Positions 17,670 to 26,532 of a DNA stretch of 64,000 bases are shown piece after piece. Within the stretch, counting starts at the first letter, position 1; each line of letters starts with the position of its first letter. The position numbers were made by a program, and so were the translations under genes. The stretch spans positions 1-64,000 of the forward strand of contig NZ_JBHYRS010000002.1 of the NCBI RefSeq assembly GCF_047974105.1, read 5' to 3'. The notes below the pieces were generated by a model. That model was not told the DNA's origin. It saw nothing but the letters and a program-made list of their open reading frames with translations, and did not search any database. The DNA is from Mitsuokella sp047974105. GTDB lineage: Bacteria > Bacillota > Negativicutes > Selenomonadales > Selenomonadaceae.

Positions 17670-20600
17670 ATGAGCAAAAAGATGAAAACCATGGACGGCA
17701 ACACAGCTGCCGCCTACATCTCCTATGCTTTCACCGACGTTGCCGCGATCTACCCGATCACGCCGTCTTCGCCGATGGCCGAGCATGTAGATGAAATGGC
17801 TGCCAAGGGCGCCAAAAATCTTTTCGGCCAGAAAGTCAAGGTCATCGAGCTGCAGTCGGAGGCCGGCGCCGCAGGTGCTGTTCACGGCTCGCTGCAGGCC
17901 GGTGCACTGACGACGACGTACACCGCTTCTCAGGGCTTCCTGCTGATGATCCCGAATCTTTATAAGGTAGCCGGCGAACTGCTGCCGGGCGTTTTCCACG
18001 TTTCGGCCCGCGCACTCGCTGCCAATTCCCTGAATATTTTCGGCGACCATCAGGACGTCATGGCTGCCCGCCAGACTGGCTGCGCCATGCTCGCTGAGGC
18101 CAGCGTTCAGGAGGTCATGGACCTCTCGGCTGTCGCTCATCTCGTAGCCATCAAGGGCCGCGTGCCTTTCATCAACTTCTTTGATGGTTTCCGCACGTCG
18201 CACGAGATTCAGAAAATCGAAGTCGTCGACTACGATGACCTCGCTAAACTGCTCGACTGGGATGCCGTCAAGGCTTTCCGCCGCCGTTCCCTGAACCCGG
18301 ATCATCCGGTCCTGCGCGGCTCGGCCACGAACCCGGATATCTACTTCCAGTCGCGTGAAGCTGCCAACAGCTACTACGACGCTCTGCCGGCCCTCGTCGA
18401 AGAGGCTATGGCTGACCTTGCCAAAGTCACGGGCCGCGAGCATCATCTCTTTGATTACTATGGTGCCAAAGATGCAGACCGCGTCATCATCGCCATGGGC
18501 TCCGTCTGCCAGACGGTACAGGAAACGGTCGATTATCTCAACAGCAAAGGCGAGAAAGTCGGTCTCCTGAACGTCCATCTCTATCGTCCGTTCTCCATCG
18601 AGCACTTCTTCAAGTTCCTGCCGAAGACGATTCAGAAAGTCGCCGTCCTCGACCACACGAAGGAACCGGGCTCCCTCGGCGAGCCGCTTTACCTCGATGT
18701 CAAGGCTGCGTTCTATCATTCCGATATGCATCCGACAATTATCGGCGGACGCTTCGGCCTCGGCGGCAAGGACACGACGCCGGACCAGATTTTCGCGGTA
18801 TTCGAAGAGCTCAAAAAGGACGCTCCGAAAGACGGCTTCACGATCGGCATCGACGACGATGTCACGCATACGAGCCTGACGCCGGCGCTGACGGATGTCG
18901 ACCTGACGCCTGAGGGCACGACGGCCTGCAAGTTCTGGGGCCTCGGCTCCGATGGTACGGTCGGTGCCAACAAGAGCGCCATCAAGATCATCGGTGATAA
19001 GACGGATATGTATGCACAGGCATACTTCGCTTATGACTCGAAAAAGTCGGGCGGCATCACGATGTCGCATCTGCGCTTCGGCAAATCCCCGATTACGAGC
19101 CCGTACCTCATCAACAAGGCAGATTTCATTTCCTGCTCGCAGCAGTCGTATGTTTATAAATATGACCTGCTCGCAGGCCTCAAGCAGGGCGGCAAGTTCC
19201 TGCTGAACACGGTCTGGAGCGATGAAGAGCTCACGAAGCACCTGCCGGCAGCCATGAAACGCTACATCGCAAAGAACAACATCGAGTTCTACACGGTCAA
19301 CGCTGTGGCCATCGCCAAAGGCCTCGGCCTCGGCGGCCGCTTCAACATGGTCATGCAGTCCGCGTTCTTCAAGATCACGAATATCATTCCAATCGACAAG
19401 GCTGTCGAATACCTCAAAGAAGCCATTGTCACGTCGTATGGCAGAAAAGGCCAGAAGATCGTCGACATGAACAACGGCGCTGTCGACCAGGGCATCGAAG
19501 CCCTGCACCGCGTCAATGTACCGGCCGAGTGGGCTGACGCTCAGGACGAGCCGGAAGCAAAACGCGACCTGCCGGAGTTCATCACGGAAGTTCAGGAAGT
19601 CATGAACCGTCAGGAAGGCGACAAACTGCCGGTCTCGAAATTCGCCGGCGACCGCGCCGACGGCACGTATCCGCTCGGCGGCGCTGCTTACGAGAAGCGC
19701 GGCACGGCCATCAATGTGCCGGTCTGGAACACGGAGAAATGCATTGGCTGCAACAAGTGCTCCTATGTCTGCCCGCACGCTTCGATCCGTCCGGTCCTCA
19801 CAACCGACGAAGAGCGCGACGCAGCTCCTGAGGGCTTCCCGTCCAAGGATGTCCGCACGGTCAAGAACTACCACTTCACGGTGGCTGTTTCCACGATGGA
19901 CTGCCTCGGCTGCGGCAACTGCGCTCAGGTCTGCCCGGTCAAGGCCCTCGACATGACGCCGCTTGACGATGAGCTCAAGGCAAAACAGGCTTACTTCGAC
20001 TACGGTGTCGACACGACGAAAGTCGCACCGAAGAAGAACCCGATGAAGAAGGAAACGGTCATTGGCTCGCAGTTTGAGCAGCCGCTGCTCGAGTTCTCGG
20101 GTGCCTGCGCCGGCTGCGGCGAGACGCCGTATGCCAAACTCATCACGCAGCTCTTCGGCGACCGCATGATGATCGCCAACGCCACGGGCTGCACGTCCAT
20201 CTGGGGCGGTAGTGCTCCGGCTATGCCGTACACGACGAACGCCAAGGGCCACGGCCCGGCTTGGGACAACTCGCTGTTCGAGGATAATGCAGAGTTCGGT
20301 CTCGGCATGTTCCTCGGCACGGAGTCCGTACGCAACGGCCTCGCTGACGACGCGAAGAAGGCCCTCGAAGCCGGCCTCGGCAGTGCCGACCTGCAGGCTG
20401 CCCTGAATGAATGGGTTGAGAACCTCAACAACGGCAACGGCACGCGCGACCGCGCTGACCGACTCGAAGCTCTGCTCGCCGTAGAAAAGGGCGATGACGA
20501 GCTCCTGAACAAGCTCTACGAGAACCGCGACTACTTCGTCAAACGTTCGCAGTGGATCTTCGGCGGCGACGGCTGGGCTTACGATATCGGCTACGGCGGC

Positions 20601-21194
20601 GTCGACCATGTCCTCGCTTCGGGCGCCGATGTCAATGTCTTCGTCTTCGATACGGAGGTTTACTCCAACACGGGCGGCCAGGCCTCCAAGGCTACGCCGG
20701 CCGCAGCCATTGCACAGTTCGCTGCCACGGGCAAGAAGACGCGCAAAAAGGACCTCGGCATGATGGCCAGAACCTATGGCTATGTCTATGTTGCTCAGGT
20801 CGCTATGGGCGCTGACCAGAATCAGCTGCTCAAGGCCATCACGGAAGCAGAGGCATATCCGGGCCCGTCCCTCATCATCGCGTATGCACCGTGCATCAAC
20901 CACGGCATCCGCAAGGGCATGGGCTGCAGCCAGCTCGAGGAAAAACTCGCTGTCGAGTGCGGCTATTGGGCAAATTACCGTTACAATCCGCAGCTCGTCG
21001 GCACGGACAAGAATCCGTTCAGCCTCGATTCGAAGGCTCCGGACTTCTCGAAGTTCCAGGAGTTCCTGATGGGCGAGAACCGCTACATCAACCTCAAGCG
21101 CTCCTTCCCGGAAGCTGCCGATGCACTCTTCGAGAAGACGCAGCATGATGCGGAAATCCGCTACAACAACTACAAAACGCTCGCAGGCAAATAA
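17670..21194 (+). CDS. nifJ: Pyruvate:ferredoxin (flavodoxin) oxidoreductase, single-chain
   Basis: 1174 residues, the usual length of the fused homodimeric enzyme. It converts pyruvate, CoA and oxidised ferredoxin to acetyl-CoA, CO2 and reduced ferredoxin. Domain order is visible: pyruvate-binding domain with YPITPSSPMAE near residue 28; transketolase-like and gamma domains (GRFGLGGKDT; SDGTVGANKSAIKIIG near 428-443); two ferredoxin-type 4Fe-4S motifs (CIGCNKCSYVCP at 691, CLGCGNCAQVCP at 745); and the thiamine diphosphate domain, opening with CAGCGE (813) and including GGDGWAYDIGYGG. GAGGGGAG precedes the ATG. Codon use is strongly biased to C-ending codons, as in highly expressed genes. 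It is a single-gene unit with its own terminator. Confidence 0.97.
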   Translation: MSKKMKTMDGNTAAAYISYAFTDVAAIYPITPSSPMAEHVDEMAAKGAKNLFGQKVKVIELQSEAGAAGAVHGSLQAGALTTTYTASQGFLLMIPNLYKVAGELLPGVFHVSARALAANSLNIFGDHQDVMAARQTGCAMLAEASVQEVMDLSAVAHLVAIKGRVPFINFFDGFRTSHEIQKIEVVDYDDLAKLLDWDAVKAFRRRSLNPDHPVLRGSATNPDIYFQSREAANSYYDALPALVEEAMADLAKVTGREHHLFDYYGAKDADRVIIAMGSVCQTVQETVDYLNSKGEKVGLLNVHLYRPFSIEHFFKFLPKTIQKVAVLDHTKEPGSLGEPLYLDVKAAFYHSDMHPTIIGGRFGLGGKDTTPDQIFAVFEELKKDAPKDGFTIGIDDDVTHTSLTPALTDVDLTPEGTTACKFWGLGSDGTVGANKSAIKIIGDKTDMYAQAYFAYDSKKSGGITMSHLRFGKSPITSPYLINKADFISCSQQSYVYKYDLLAGLKQGGKFLLNTVWSDEELTKHLPAAMKRYIAKNNIEFYTVNAVAIAKGLGLGGRFNMVMQSAFFKITNIIPIDKAVEYLKEAIVTSYGRKGQKIVDMNNGAVDQGIEALHRVNVPAEWADAQDEPEAKRDLPEFITEVQEVMNRQEGDKLPVSKFAGDRADGTYPLGGAAYEKRGTAINVPVWNTEKCIGCNKCSYVCPHASIRPVLTTDEERDAAPEGFPSKDVRTVKNYHFTVAVSTMDCLGCGNCAQVCPVKALDMTPLDDELKAKQAYFDYGVDTTKVAPKKNPMKKETVIGSQFEQPLLEFSGACAGCGETPYAKLITQLFGDRMMIANATGCTSIWGGSAPAMPYTTNAKGHGPAWDNSLFEDNAEFGLGMFLGTESVRNGLADDAKKALEAGLGSADLQAALNEWVENLNNGNGTRDRADRLEALLAVEKGDDELLNKLYENRDYFVKRSQWIFGGDGWAYDIGYGGVDHVLASGADVNVFVFDTEVYSNTGGQASKATPAAAIAQFAATGKKTRKKDLGMMARTYGYVYVAQVAMGADQNQLLKAITEAEAYPGPSLIIAYAPCINHGIRKGMGCSQLEEKLAVECGYWANYRYNPQLVGTDKNPFSLDSKAPDFSKFQEFLMGENRYINLKRSFPEAADALFEKTQHDAEIRYNNYKTLAGK

Positions 21195-21224
21195 TACTTG
21201 CCACGGCGCGTAAAGGCATAAAAA

Positions 21225-21258
21225 GAGACCTGTCTCACAGCGAGGCAGGTCTTTTTGC
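21225..21258 (+). terminator. Intrinsic terminator after nifJ
   Basis: AGACCTGTCTC and GAGGCAGGTCT form the stem around ACAGC, followed by TTTT. Confidence 0.8.
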
Positions 21259-21301
21259 GTACAAGTTAAGTTTTTTAGTTTTTAAAAGGAAGTTCGTGGA
21301 A

Positions 21302-21501
21302 GAAAGACGGAGAGGACTGTCCAACGTTCCGCGTGGCCGGCTGCTAAACTTATTTTTTGCCCTTCAATTAATCCTTACGAAGGAGCTAAACGCGCTCCGC
21401 TTGAACGACGCTCCTTCGCAAGGGTTCTGGTCGGCAAAAAATAAGTTCTTCACGCAGGCGGCCAAAGCTCCACTTATGGCCAGCCCTCTCCTTACTTTCT
21501 C
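21302..21501. repeat. Structured repeat family II, copy A (200 bp, candidate structured RNA)
   Basis: An outer helix AGAAAG-GGAGAGG (21302-21316) pairs with CCTCTCC-CTTTCT (21486-21501). An inner 15-bp perfect helix joins AACTTATTTTTTGCC (21348-21362) with 21434-21448 and is extended by CTGC/GCAG and TGGCCG/CGGCCA. A third helix CCTTACGAAGGAGC (374-387 after 21000) pairs with GCTCCTTCGCAAGG (411-424). The 3' ~120 bases are about 90% identical to a second copy at 29190-29311, and several differences are compensatory. It is non-coding on both strands as far as I can see, and I do not recognise the family. Confidence 0.75.
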
Positions 21502-21563
21502 TGCACCAAGGCCCATAACCTAAAGTGACAGACAGCAAAAGATGAAAGGTAGAAATGAACTGA

Positions 21564-21746
21564 GGCGGGGGGACCCTATTCCGCCTGCAGGAGCGCAATG
21601 ACTGCCGGCAGGCTGGGACCCAAATTTGTTTTTCTAAATACAGTGATGTGAGAACGCCGCGGCAGGCGGCGAAAAAACGAAGCAGGAAAAATCCTGCATG
21701 GGTCCCATTTAATGGAGCGACGAAGCCGAAATAGGGTCCCCCCGCC
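21564..21746. repeat. Structured repeat family I, copy 2 (183 bp)
   Basis: This is the second copy of the element at 15601-15784. Terminal arms GGCGGGGGGACCCTATTCCG and CGAAATAGGGTCCCCCCGCC pair at 19 of 20 positions. The internal long-range helix is TGGGACCCA (21614-21622) with TGGGTCCCA (21699-21707). The conserved hairpin is CGCCGC-GGCAG-GCGGCG. This copy has an additional hairpin GCAGGA-AAAA-TCCTGC (21682-21697). It begins only 62 bases after the end of family II copy A. Confidence 0.75.
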
Positions 21747-21755
21747 CCTTGCTGA

Positions 21756-21811
21756 AAGTATCTTTGGGCCGTCCTCCCCGTCTTTTTTGTGAGAAGTATC
21801 TTTGGGCCGTC
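21756..21811. repeat. Direct repeat of AAGTATCTTTGGGCCGTC (two copies, 38-bp period)
   Basis: Perfect 18-bp copies start at 21756 and 21794, the second ending just before the stop codon of the ZIP gene. Each is followed by a T-rich stretch, so they may be remnants of a duplicated downstream region. Confidence 0.8.
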
Positions 21812-21814
21812 TTT

Positions 21815-22606
21815 TTATCCTAAGATTGTGTCGAGCGCCATCATCAGTGTGAAGCCCACGGCGAAGGCGATGACGCCGATGTTGGAGTGGTGGCCGGCGC
21901 TCATTTCGGGGATGAGTTCTTCGACGACGACGTAGAGCATGGCGCCGGCGGCGAAGGCGAGCAGGTAGGGCAGCACAGGCACGACGAAGCTTGCTGCGAC
22001 AATGGTCAAAGCGCCGCCAATTGGTTCGACGATGCCGGAGAGCGTGCCGAGGATGAAGGCCCGATGATGACCTTCGCCATTGGCTGCCAGCGGCAGCGAG
22101 ATAATCGCGCCTTCGGGGAAGTTCTGGATGGCGATGCCGAGAGACAGCGCGAGGGCCGCGCCAATTGAGATTTCGGAGCCGCCCGTGAGCCAGCCGGCCA
22201 AGACGACGCCGACGGCCATGCCCTCGGGGATGTTATGAAGCGTCACGGCGAGGACGAGTTTGAGATTTTTCGACAGCGGACTCTCAGGGCCTTCGGCTTC
22301 CTCCGTGCCATCGCTGTTCTGATGAAGATGCGGGATGATGTGGTCGAGCAAGAGCAGAAAGAGCGTGCCGGCCCAGAAACCAGCAACAGCTGGCAAAGAT
22401 GCATAAGCCCCCAGTTCGCTGCTTTCCTCCATGGCCGGAATCAAAAGACTCCAGACAGAAGCCGCGACCATGATGCCCGCCGCGAAGCCTGTAAAGGCCT
22501 TCTGCACGCGGTGGTCGAGCTCGCCGCGCAAGAGATACACACAGGCTGCGCCGAGCGTGGTGCCGATAAACGGGATGGCAAGTCCCTGAATGATTTCAAT
22601 AGGCAT
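21815..22606 (-). CDS. ZIP-family divalent metal transporter
   Basis: 263 residues with about eight membrane helices. TM4 contains TLHNIPEGMAVG and TM5 contains IQNFPEGAIISLPL; these paired metal-binding HN-PEG and NF-PEG motifs define the ZIP family's bacterial ZupT-like branch. A short histidine-containing loop (HIIPHLHQNSDGTEEAEG) lies between TM3 and TM4, as is usual. It should import zinc or another divalent metal across the inner membrane. It is convergent with nifJ and divergent from the DUF2325 gene; no Zur-type operator was recognised. Confidence 0.9.
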   Translation of the reverse strand: MPIEIIQGLAIPFIGTTLGAACVYLLRGELDHRVQKAFTGFAAGIMVAASVWSLLIPAMEESSELGAYASLPAVAGFWAGTLFLLLLDHIIPHLHQNSDGTEEAEGPESPLSKNLKLVLAVTLHNIPEGMAVGVVLAGWLTGGSEISIGAALALSLGIAIQNFPEGAIISLPLAANGEGHHRAFILGTLSGIVEPIGGALTIVAASFVVPVLPYLLAFAAGAMLYVVVEELIPEMSAGHHSNIGVIAFAVGFTLMMALDTILG

Positions 22607-22710
22607 GAAACATTCCCCCTTATAATATGATTTCTTTTGATATGATTTCTTTCCTTCATTAATTATACAGGATGGACAGGCAAAGGGAAAGAGGGAGAAA
22701 AGGGGAAGGA

Positions 22711-22740
22711 TTGAGGGGAAATACCCATATGTGGTATAAT
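22711..22740 (+). promoter_or_regulatory. Promoter of the DUF2325 gene
   Basis: TTGAGG (22711-22716) and TATAAT (22735-22740) with an 18-bp spacer, 33 bases before the start codon. Confidence 0.6.
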
Positions 22741-22773
22741 ATTGCTATGTGTTTCAAGCGGAGAGTGTGAGTC

Positions 22774-23391
22774 ATGCCAAATCATAAAGAGAAGAAAACG
22801 AGGAATATTTTCACCGAGAAAACGGGCCTTGAGCAGGAAATCGTGCTCTTAAAGCAGAATCTTGATGAACAGGCGGCAAAATTAAAGGAATGCCGCAAGG
22901 AAATCGAGGACGCCATTGTCGCGCGCATCCGTTATCAGGAAGAAATCAAGGAACTGCGCGAGGAAAACAGGAACCTCAAAAAGAGACTCGCAGCCTACGA
23001 GCCGGAAATCCTTGCCGAAGAAGAAAAATCAGCGGGGGATGAGTCCGCGGCAGCAGAGCAGGCTGAAGAGACGGCAGAAGACGCCGACGGCCTGAGCCCT
23101 GCCGAGCGCGAGTTTTTTGAGACCTTCCGCATTTATGTGGTCGGCGGCACGGACAAGTGGCAGAAGAAAGCAGCCGAGGTTTTCCCAATGCTGCATTTTC
23201 TCGGCAATGAGAAGAATTTCGACCCGATGGCCCTGGCACAGGCGGACTACGTCGTCATCAACACGAACGCCGTCTCGCATGCCTGTACGGAGAAGGCCAA
23301 AAACGCCGCGCCAAAGTCGGCCGCCATCATCATGACGTCAAACAACAACCTGAACTTGCTGCGGCAGAAGCTGCTGGCCACGATGAGCTGA
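22774..23391 (+). CDS. DUF2325-domain protein with N-terminal coiled coil
   Basis: 205 residues. Residues about 18-75 are a long charged coiled coil. An acidic Ala/Glu-rich linker (about 80-108) follows. The C-terminal ~95 residues match the DUF2325 pattern: YVVGGTDKWQKK, then ADYVVINTNAVSHACTEKAK. That family is common in Firmicutes and is of unknown function; its fold is thought to be Rossmann-like. The gene precedes the M16 protease by 36 bases and may be cotranscribed with it. No catalytic residues can be assigned. Confidence 0.75.
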   Translation: MPNHKEKKTRNIFTEKTGLEQEIVLLKQNLDEQAAKLKECRKEIEDAIVARIRYQEEIKELREENRNLKKRLAAYEPEILAEEEKSAGDESAAAEQAEETAEDADGLSPAEREFFETFRIYVVGGTDKWQKKAAEVFPMLHFLGNEKNFDPMALAQADYVVINTNAVSHACTEKAKNAAPKSAAIIMTSNNNLNLLRQKLLATMS

Positions 23392-23427
23392 AAAATACCC
23401 ATATACCCATATATAGGAGGATTTTTT

Positions 23428-26343
23428 ATGGAAGAAAACACGATCATCCATGGTTTTAAATTACTCAAAAAAGACGAAGTCGCCGAGGTCGCTTCGACGG
23501 CTTATACCTTTGAACATGTGAAGAGCGGCGCGCGCCTGTTCTTCCTCAAGAATGACGATGACAACAAGGTCTTTTCAATTTCGTTCCGCACGCCGCCCGT
23601 CGATGATACGGGCGTGGCGCATATTGTCGAGCATTCGACGCTCTGCGGTTCGCGCAAATACCCGCTGAAGGAGCCGTTTGTCGAGCTCGTCAAGGGTTCC
23701 TTAAATACCTTCCTCAATGCCATGACGTATCCCGACAAGACGATGTATCCGGTCGCGAGCCGCAACGACAAGGATTTCCAGAACCTTATGGACGTCTACC
23801 TCGATGCCGTTTTTTACCCGAATATGCGCACAAATCCGCAGGTGCTCATGCAGGAGGGCTGGCATTACGAGATTGAAAAGCCCGAGGAACCCCTGCGCTA
23901 CAGCGGTGTTGTCTACAATGAAATGAAGGGCGCTTTATCTTCGCCTGACGATTTGCTCGAAAGCCGCATCATGCATTCGCTGTACCCCGACACGACGTAC
24001 GGCCATGAGTCGGGCGGCGACCCTGAGGCCATTCCGGACCTCACGCAGGAAAAATTCATCGCGTTCCATCAGAAATACTACCATCCGTCGAACAGCTACA
24101 TCTACCTCTACGGCGACATGGACATCGAAGAAAAGCTCGCTTACCTCGACGGGGAGTATCTTTCCCACTTCGACCGCATCCCCGTGCCGTCGAAAATCGA
24201 CCGCCAGCAGGAATTCGGCAGCCTGAAGCGCGAGACTGTGCCGTATCCGGTAAGCGCCGACGAAGGCACGGAAGAAAAGACGTTCCTCACGCTGAACTGG
24301 ACGACAGGGGAGTCGCTTGACCCGAAGACCATGATGGGCCTTGAAATTCTCGAGCACGCCCTGCTGCGCACGCCGGCCGCACCTCTCAGAAAAGCTCTCG
24401 TCGACGCCAAGCTCGGCAAGGATGTCGACTCGATTTTCGAAAACGACATGCTGCAGCCGTTCTTCAGCATCATCATCAACAATTCAGAGGCAGACCGGCT
24501 CGACAAATTCTACCATCTGGCCATGACGAAGCTGCAGCAGCTCGCCGAAAACGGCATCGACCGCGAGCTTCTCGAAGCTTCCATCAACCTTATGGAATTC
24601 CGCCTGCGCGAAGCCGACTTCGGCTCGGCACCGAAGGGCTTGATTTACGGCATCCGCATCATGAAGAGCTGGCTCTACGGCGGCGACCCCGAGACGTATC
24701 TGCGCTATGAGGATTTGCTGCAGCAGATGAAAGAGGGCCTCACGAGCCGTTACTTTGAATCCCTCATTGAGGAATACTTCCTCGCGAACCCGCACCGCAG
24801 CCTTCTCGCGATGGTGCCGGACACGGAGCTCGCCGCCCGCCGCGAACAGGAGCAGGCGGAGAAACTCGCCAAGAAGAAGGCCTCGCTGAGCAAAGAGGAA
24901 ATCGAGAAAATCATTGCCTCGACGCGCGCCCTCAAGGAGCGCCAGCAGAGCCCCGAGACGGAAGAGGCCTTAAAGACCATCCCCGTGCTCAAACTTTCGG
25001 ATATCCGCAAAAAGTCGTATCCGCTGCCGCTCGACGTGCGCGAATTCGATGGCACGAAGGTGCTGTTCAGCGATGTCAACACGAACGGCATTGCTTATCT
25101 GAACCTTTACTTCGATGTCAGCAGCGTCGCGGAGGAAGAACTGCCGTATCTCTATCTCCTCAGTGAATTCATCGGCATGGTCGACACGAAGGAGCACACG
25201 TATGCCGAGCTCGCGAACCTGCGCAATCTGCACACGGGCGGCATGACGTCGGACGTCGTCGTCTACACGAAGAAGGACGAGCCCGACTCGATGGCGCCGA
25301 AACTCCGCATCAAGGCCAAGGCCCTCGTCAAGAAGCTGCCGGAGCTCATGAGCCTTCTGCAGGAAATCATGACGGAGAGCCAGTTCACGGACGAAAAGCG
25401 CCTGCGTGAGCTCATTGAACAGGAAGAGGCTTCGATTGAACTCAATCTGCAGCGTTCGGCAAATCAGATCATCGTTTCGCGTCTCGCTGCTTATCTTTCA
25501 AAGGCCGGACGCTACGCCGATGAAGGAGGCCTGCCGTTCTATCCGTTCCTCAAAGAATTTGCCGAGGACTTTGCTGGCAGCCTCAAGAAAATGCAGAATG
25601 TCTTCAAGACCCTGCTGCCGAAGGTCTTCAACCGTCAGAACCTCATCCTCAGCGTCACGCTGCAGGAAAAGGAGTACGAAGCCTTCACAAAGGCCTTTGC
25701 GCCGCTGCAGCAGGCCTTGTCCGACGAGAAATTCCCGGCAGCTGCCTACAATTGGGACATCAAGCCTTTAAACGAGGGCCTGACTTCCTCAAGCCGCGTT
25801 CAGTATGTCGGCAAGGCCGCGAACTTCCTGCGCCTCGGCTATCATTTCACGGGCAGCATGGCCGTCCTTGAAACCCTTTTGCGCTACGACTATTTCTGGA
25901 CGAAAATCCGCGTGCAGGGCGGTGCCTACGGCGCGTTTACGGGCTTCAACCGCAACGGCTTCATGTACTTCGGTTCGTACCGCGACCCGAACCTCAAGGA
26001 GACCCTCGCTGTCTTCGACGGCACGGCCGACTATGCCGCCAATTTTGAAGCGTCGGAGCGCGAGATGGACAAATTCATCATCGGCACGATGAGCGGCGTC
26101 GATACGCCGATGACCCCGATGATGAAGGGCGACGCGGCCGCGACCTGCTATCTGCGCGGCATCACCGAGGCCGACCGCCAGCAGCGCCGCGATGAAATCC
26201 TCGCGACGCGCCAGCAGGACATTCGTGCGCTCGCACCGCTCATCGACGCCTGCATGAAAGAAAATGTCCTCTGCGTTTTCGGCAATGACGAGAAGATTGC
26301 CGAGGCCAAGGATGTCTTCGGGGCCATCAAACCCGCACTTTAA
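23428..26343 (+). CDS. M16C-family zinc metalloprotease (presequence protease-like)
   Basis: 971 residues, typical for the fused two-half M16C proteins (PreP/CYM1 and bacterial homologues). The inverted zinc motif H65-x-x-E68-H69 (AHIVEHSTLCGS) is present, with a downstream Glu in VVYNEMKGALSSPDDLL as third ligand. Residues about 470-520 form a helical linker (KLAKKKASLSKEEIEKI) between the two halves, and the M16C-associated domain follows. Such enzymes form a closed chamber and degrade unstructured peptides. There is no signal peptide, so it is cytoplasmic. AGGAGG precedes the ATG. Confidence 0.92.
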   Translation: MEENTIIHGFKLLKKDEVAEVASTAYTFEHVKSGARLFFLKNDDDNKVFSISFRTPPVDDTGVAHIVEHSTLCGSRKYPLKEPFVELVKGSLNTFLNAMTYPDKTMYPVASRNDKDFQNLMDVYLDAVFYPNMRTNPQVLMQEGWHYEIEKPEEPLRYSGVVYNEMKGALSSPDDLLESRIMHSLYPDTTYGHESGGDPEAIPDLTQEKFIAFHQKYYHPSNSYIYLYGDMDIEEKLAYLDGEYLSHFDRIPVPSKIDRQQEFGSLKRETVPYPVSADEGTEEKTFLTLNWTTGESLDPKTMMGLEILEHALLRTPAAPLRKALVDAKLGKDVDSIFENDMLQPFFSIIINNSEADRLDKFYHLAMTKLQQLAENGIDRELLEASINLMEFRLREADFGSAPKGLIYGIRIMKSWLYGGDPETYLRYEDLLQQMKEGLTSRYFESLIEEYFLANPHRSLLAMVPDTELAARREQEQAEKLAKKKASLSKEEIEKIIASTRALKERQQSPETEEALKTIPVLKLSDIRKKSYPLPLDVREFDGTKVLFSDVNTNGIAYLNLYFDVSSVAEEELPYLYLLSEFIGMVDTKEHTYAELANLRNLHTGGMTSDVVVYTKKDEPDSMAPKLRIKAKALVKKLPELMSLLQEIMTESQFTDEKRLRELIEQEEASIELNLQRSANQIIVSRLAAYLSKAGRYADEGGLPFYPFLKEFAEDFAGSLKKMQNVFKTLLPKVFNRQNLILSVTLQEKEYEAFTKAFAPLQQALSDEKFPAAAYNWDIKPLNEGLTSSSRVQYVGKAANFLRLGYHFTGSMAVLETLLRYDYFWTKIRVQGGAYGAFTGFNRNGFMYFGSYRDPNLKETLAVFDGTADYAANFEASEREMDKFIIGTMSGVDTPMTPMMKGDAAATCYLRGITEADRQQRRDEILATRQQDIRALAPLIDACMKENVLCVFGNDEKIAEAKDVFGAIKPAL

Positions 26344-26401
26344 GCCATTTTGAGGGCTGCGGCAGGCATAAATGCAAGACAATTGTCCATTCAGGGAAAC
26401 G

Positions 26402-26430
26402 TTGACTTTCCTGCGTGGACATGGGATAAT
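26402..26430 (+). promoter_or_regulatory. Promoter of dapA
   Basis: TTGACT (26402-26407) and GATAAT (26425-26430) with a 17-bp spacer. The remaining leader of about 90 bases is too short for a lysine riboswitch. Confidence 0.75.
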
Positions 26431-26532
26431 GAAAGGGACATCATAAATTTAGTCAATGAATCCATGACTTCAGGGGCTGTGGGCAAAGCCAGGAGCTTAG
26501 CGGCATGGATTGCACGACAGGAGGCTTTTCTG

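Noticed and set aside
17628..21146. A 1172-codon open frame on the minus strand opposite nifJ
   Set aside because: It is a shadow of the strongly biased C- and G-ending codons of nifJ. Its product is low-complexity (Arg/Val/Glu/Ala-rich) with no domain, and the plus-strand gene is unmistakable.
26344..26532. Lysine riboswitch upstream of dapA
   Set aside because: The promoter lies only about 100 bases before the gene, too short for the ~170-nt aptamer, and no conserved lysine-riboswitch segments are visible.
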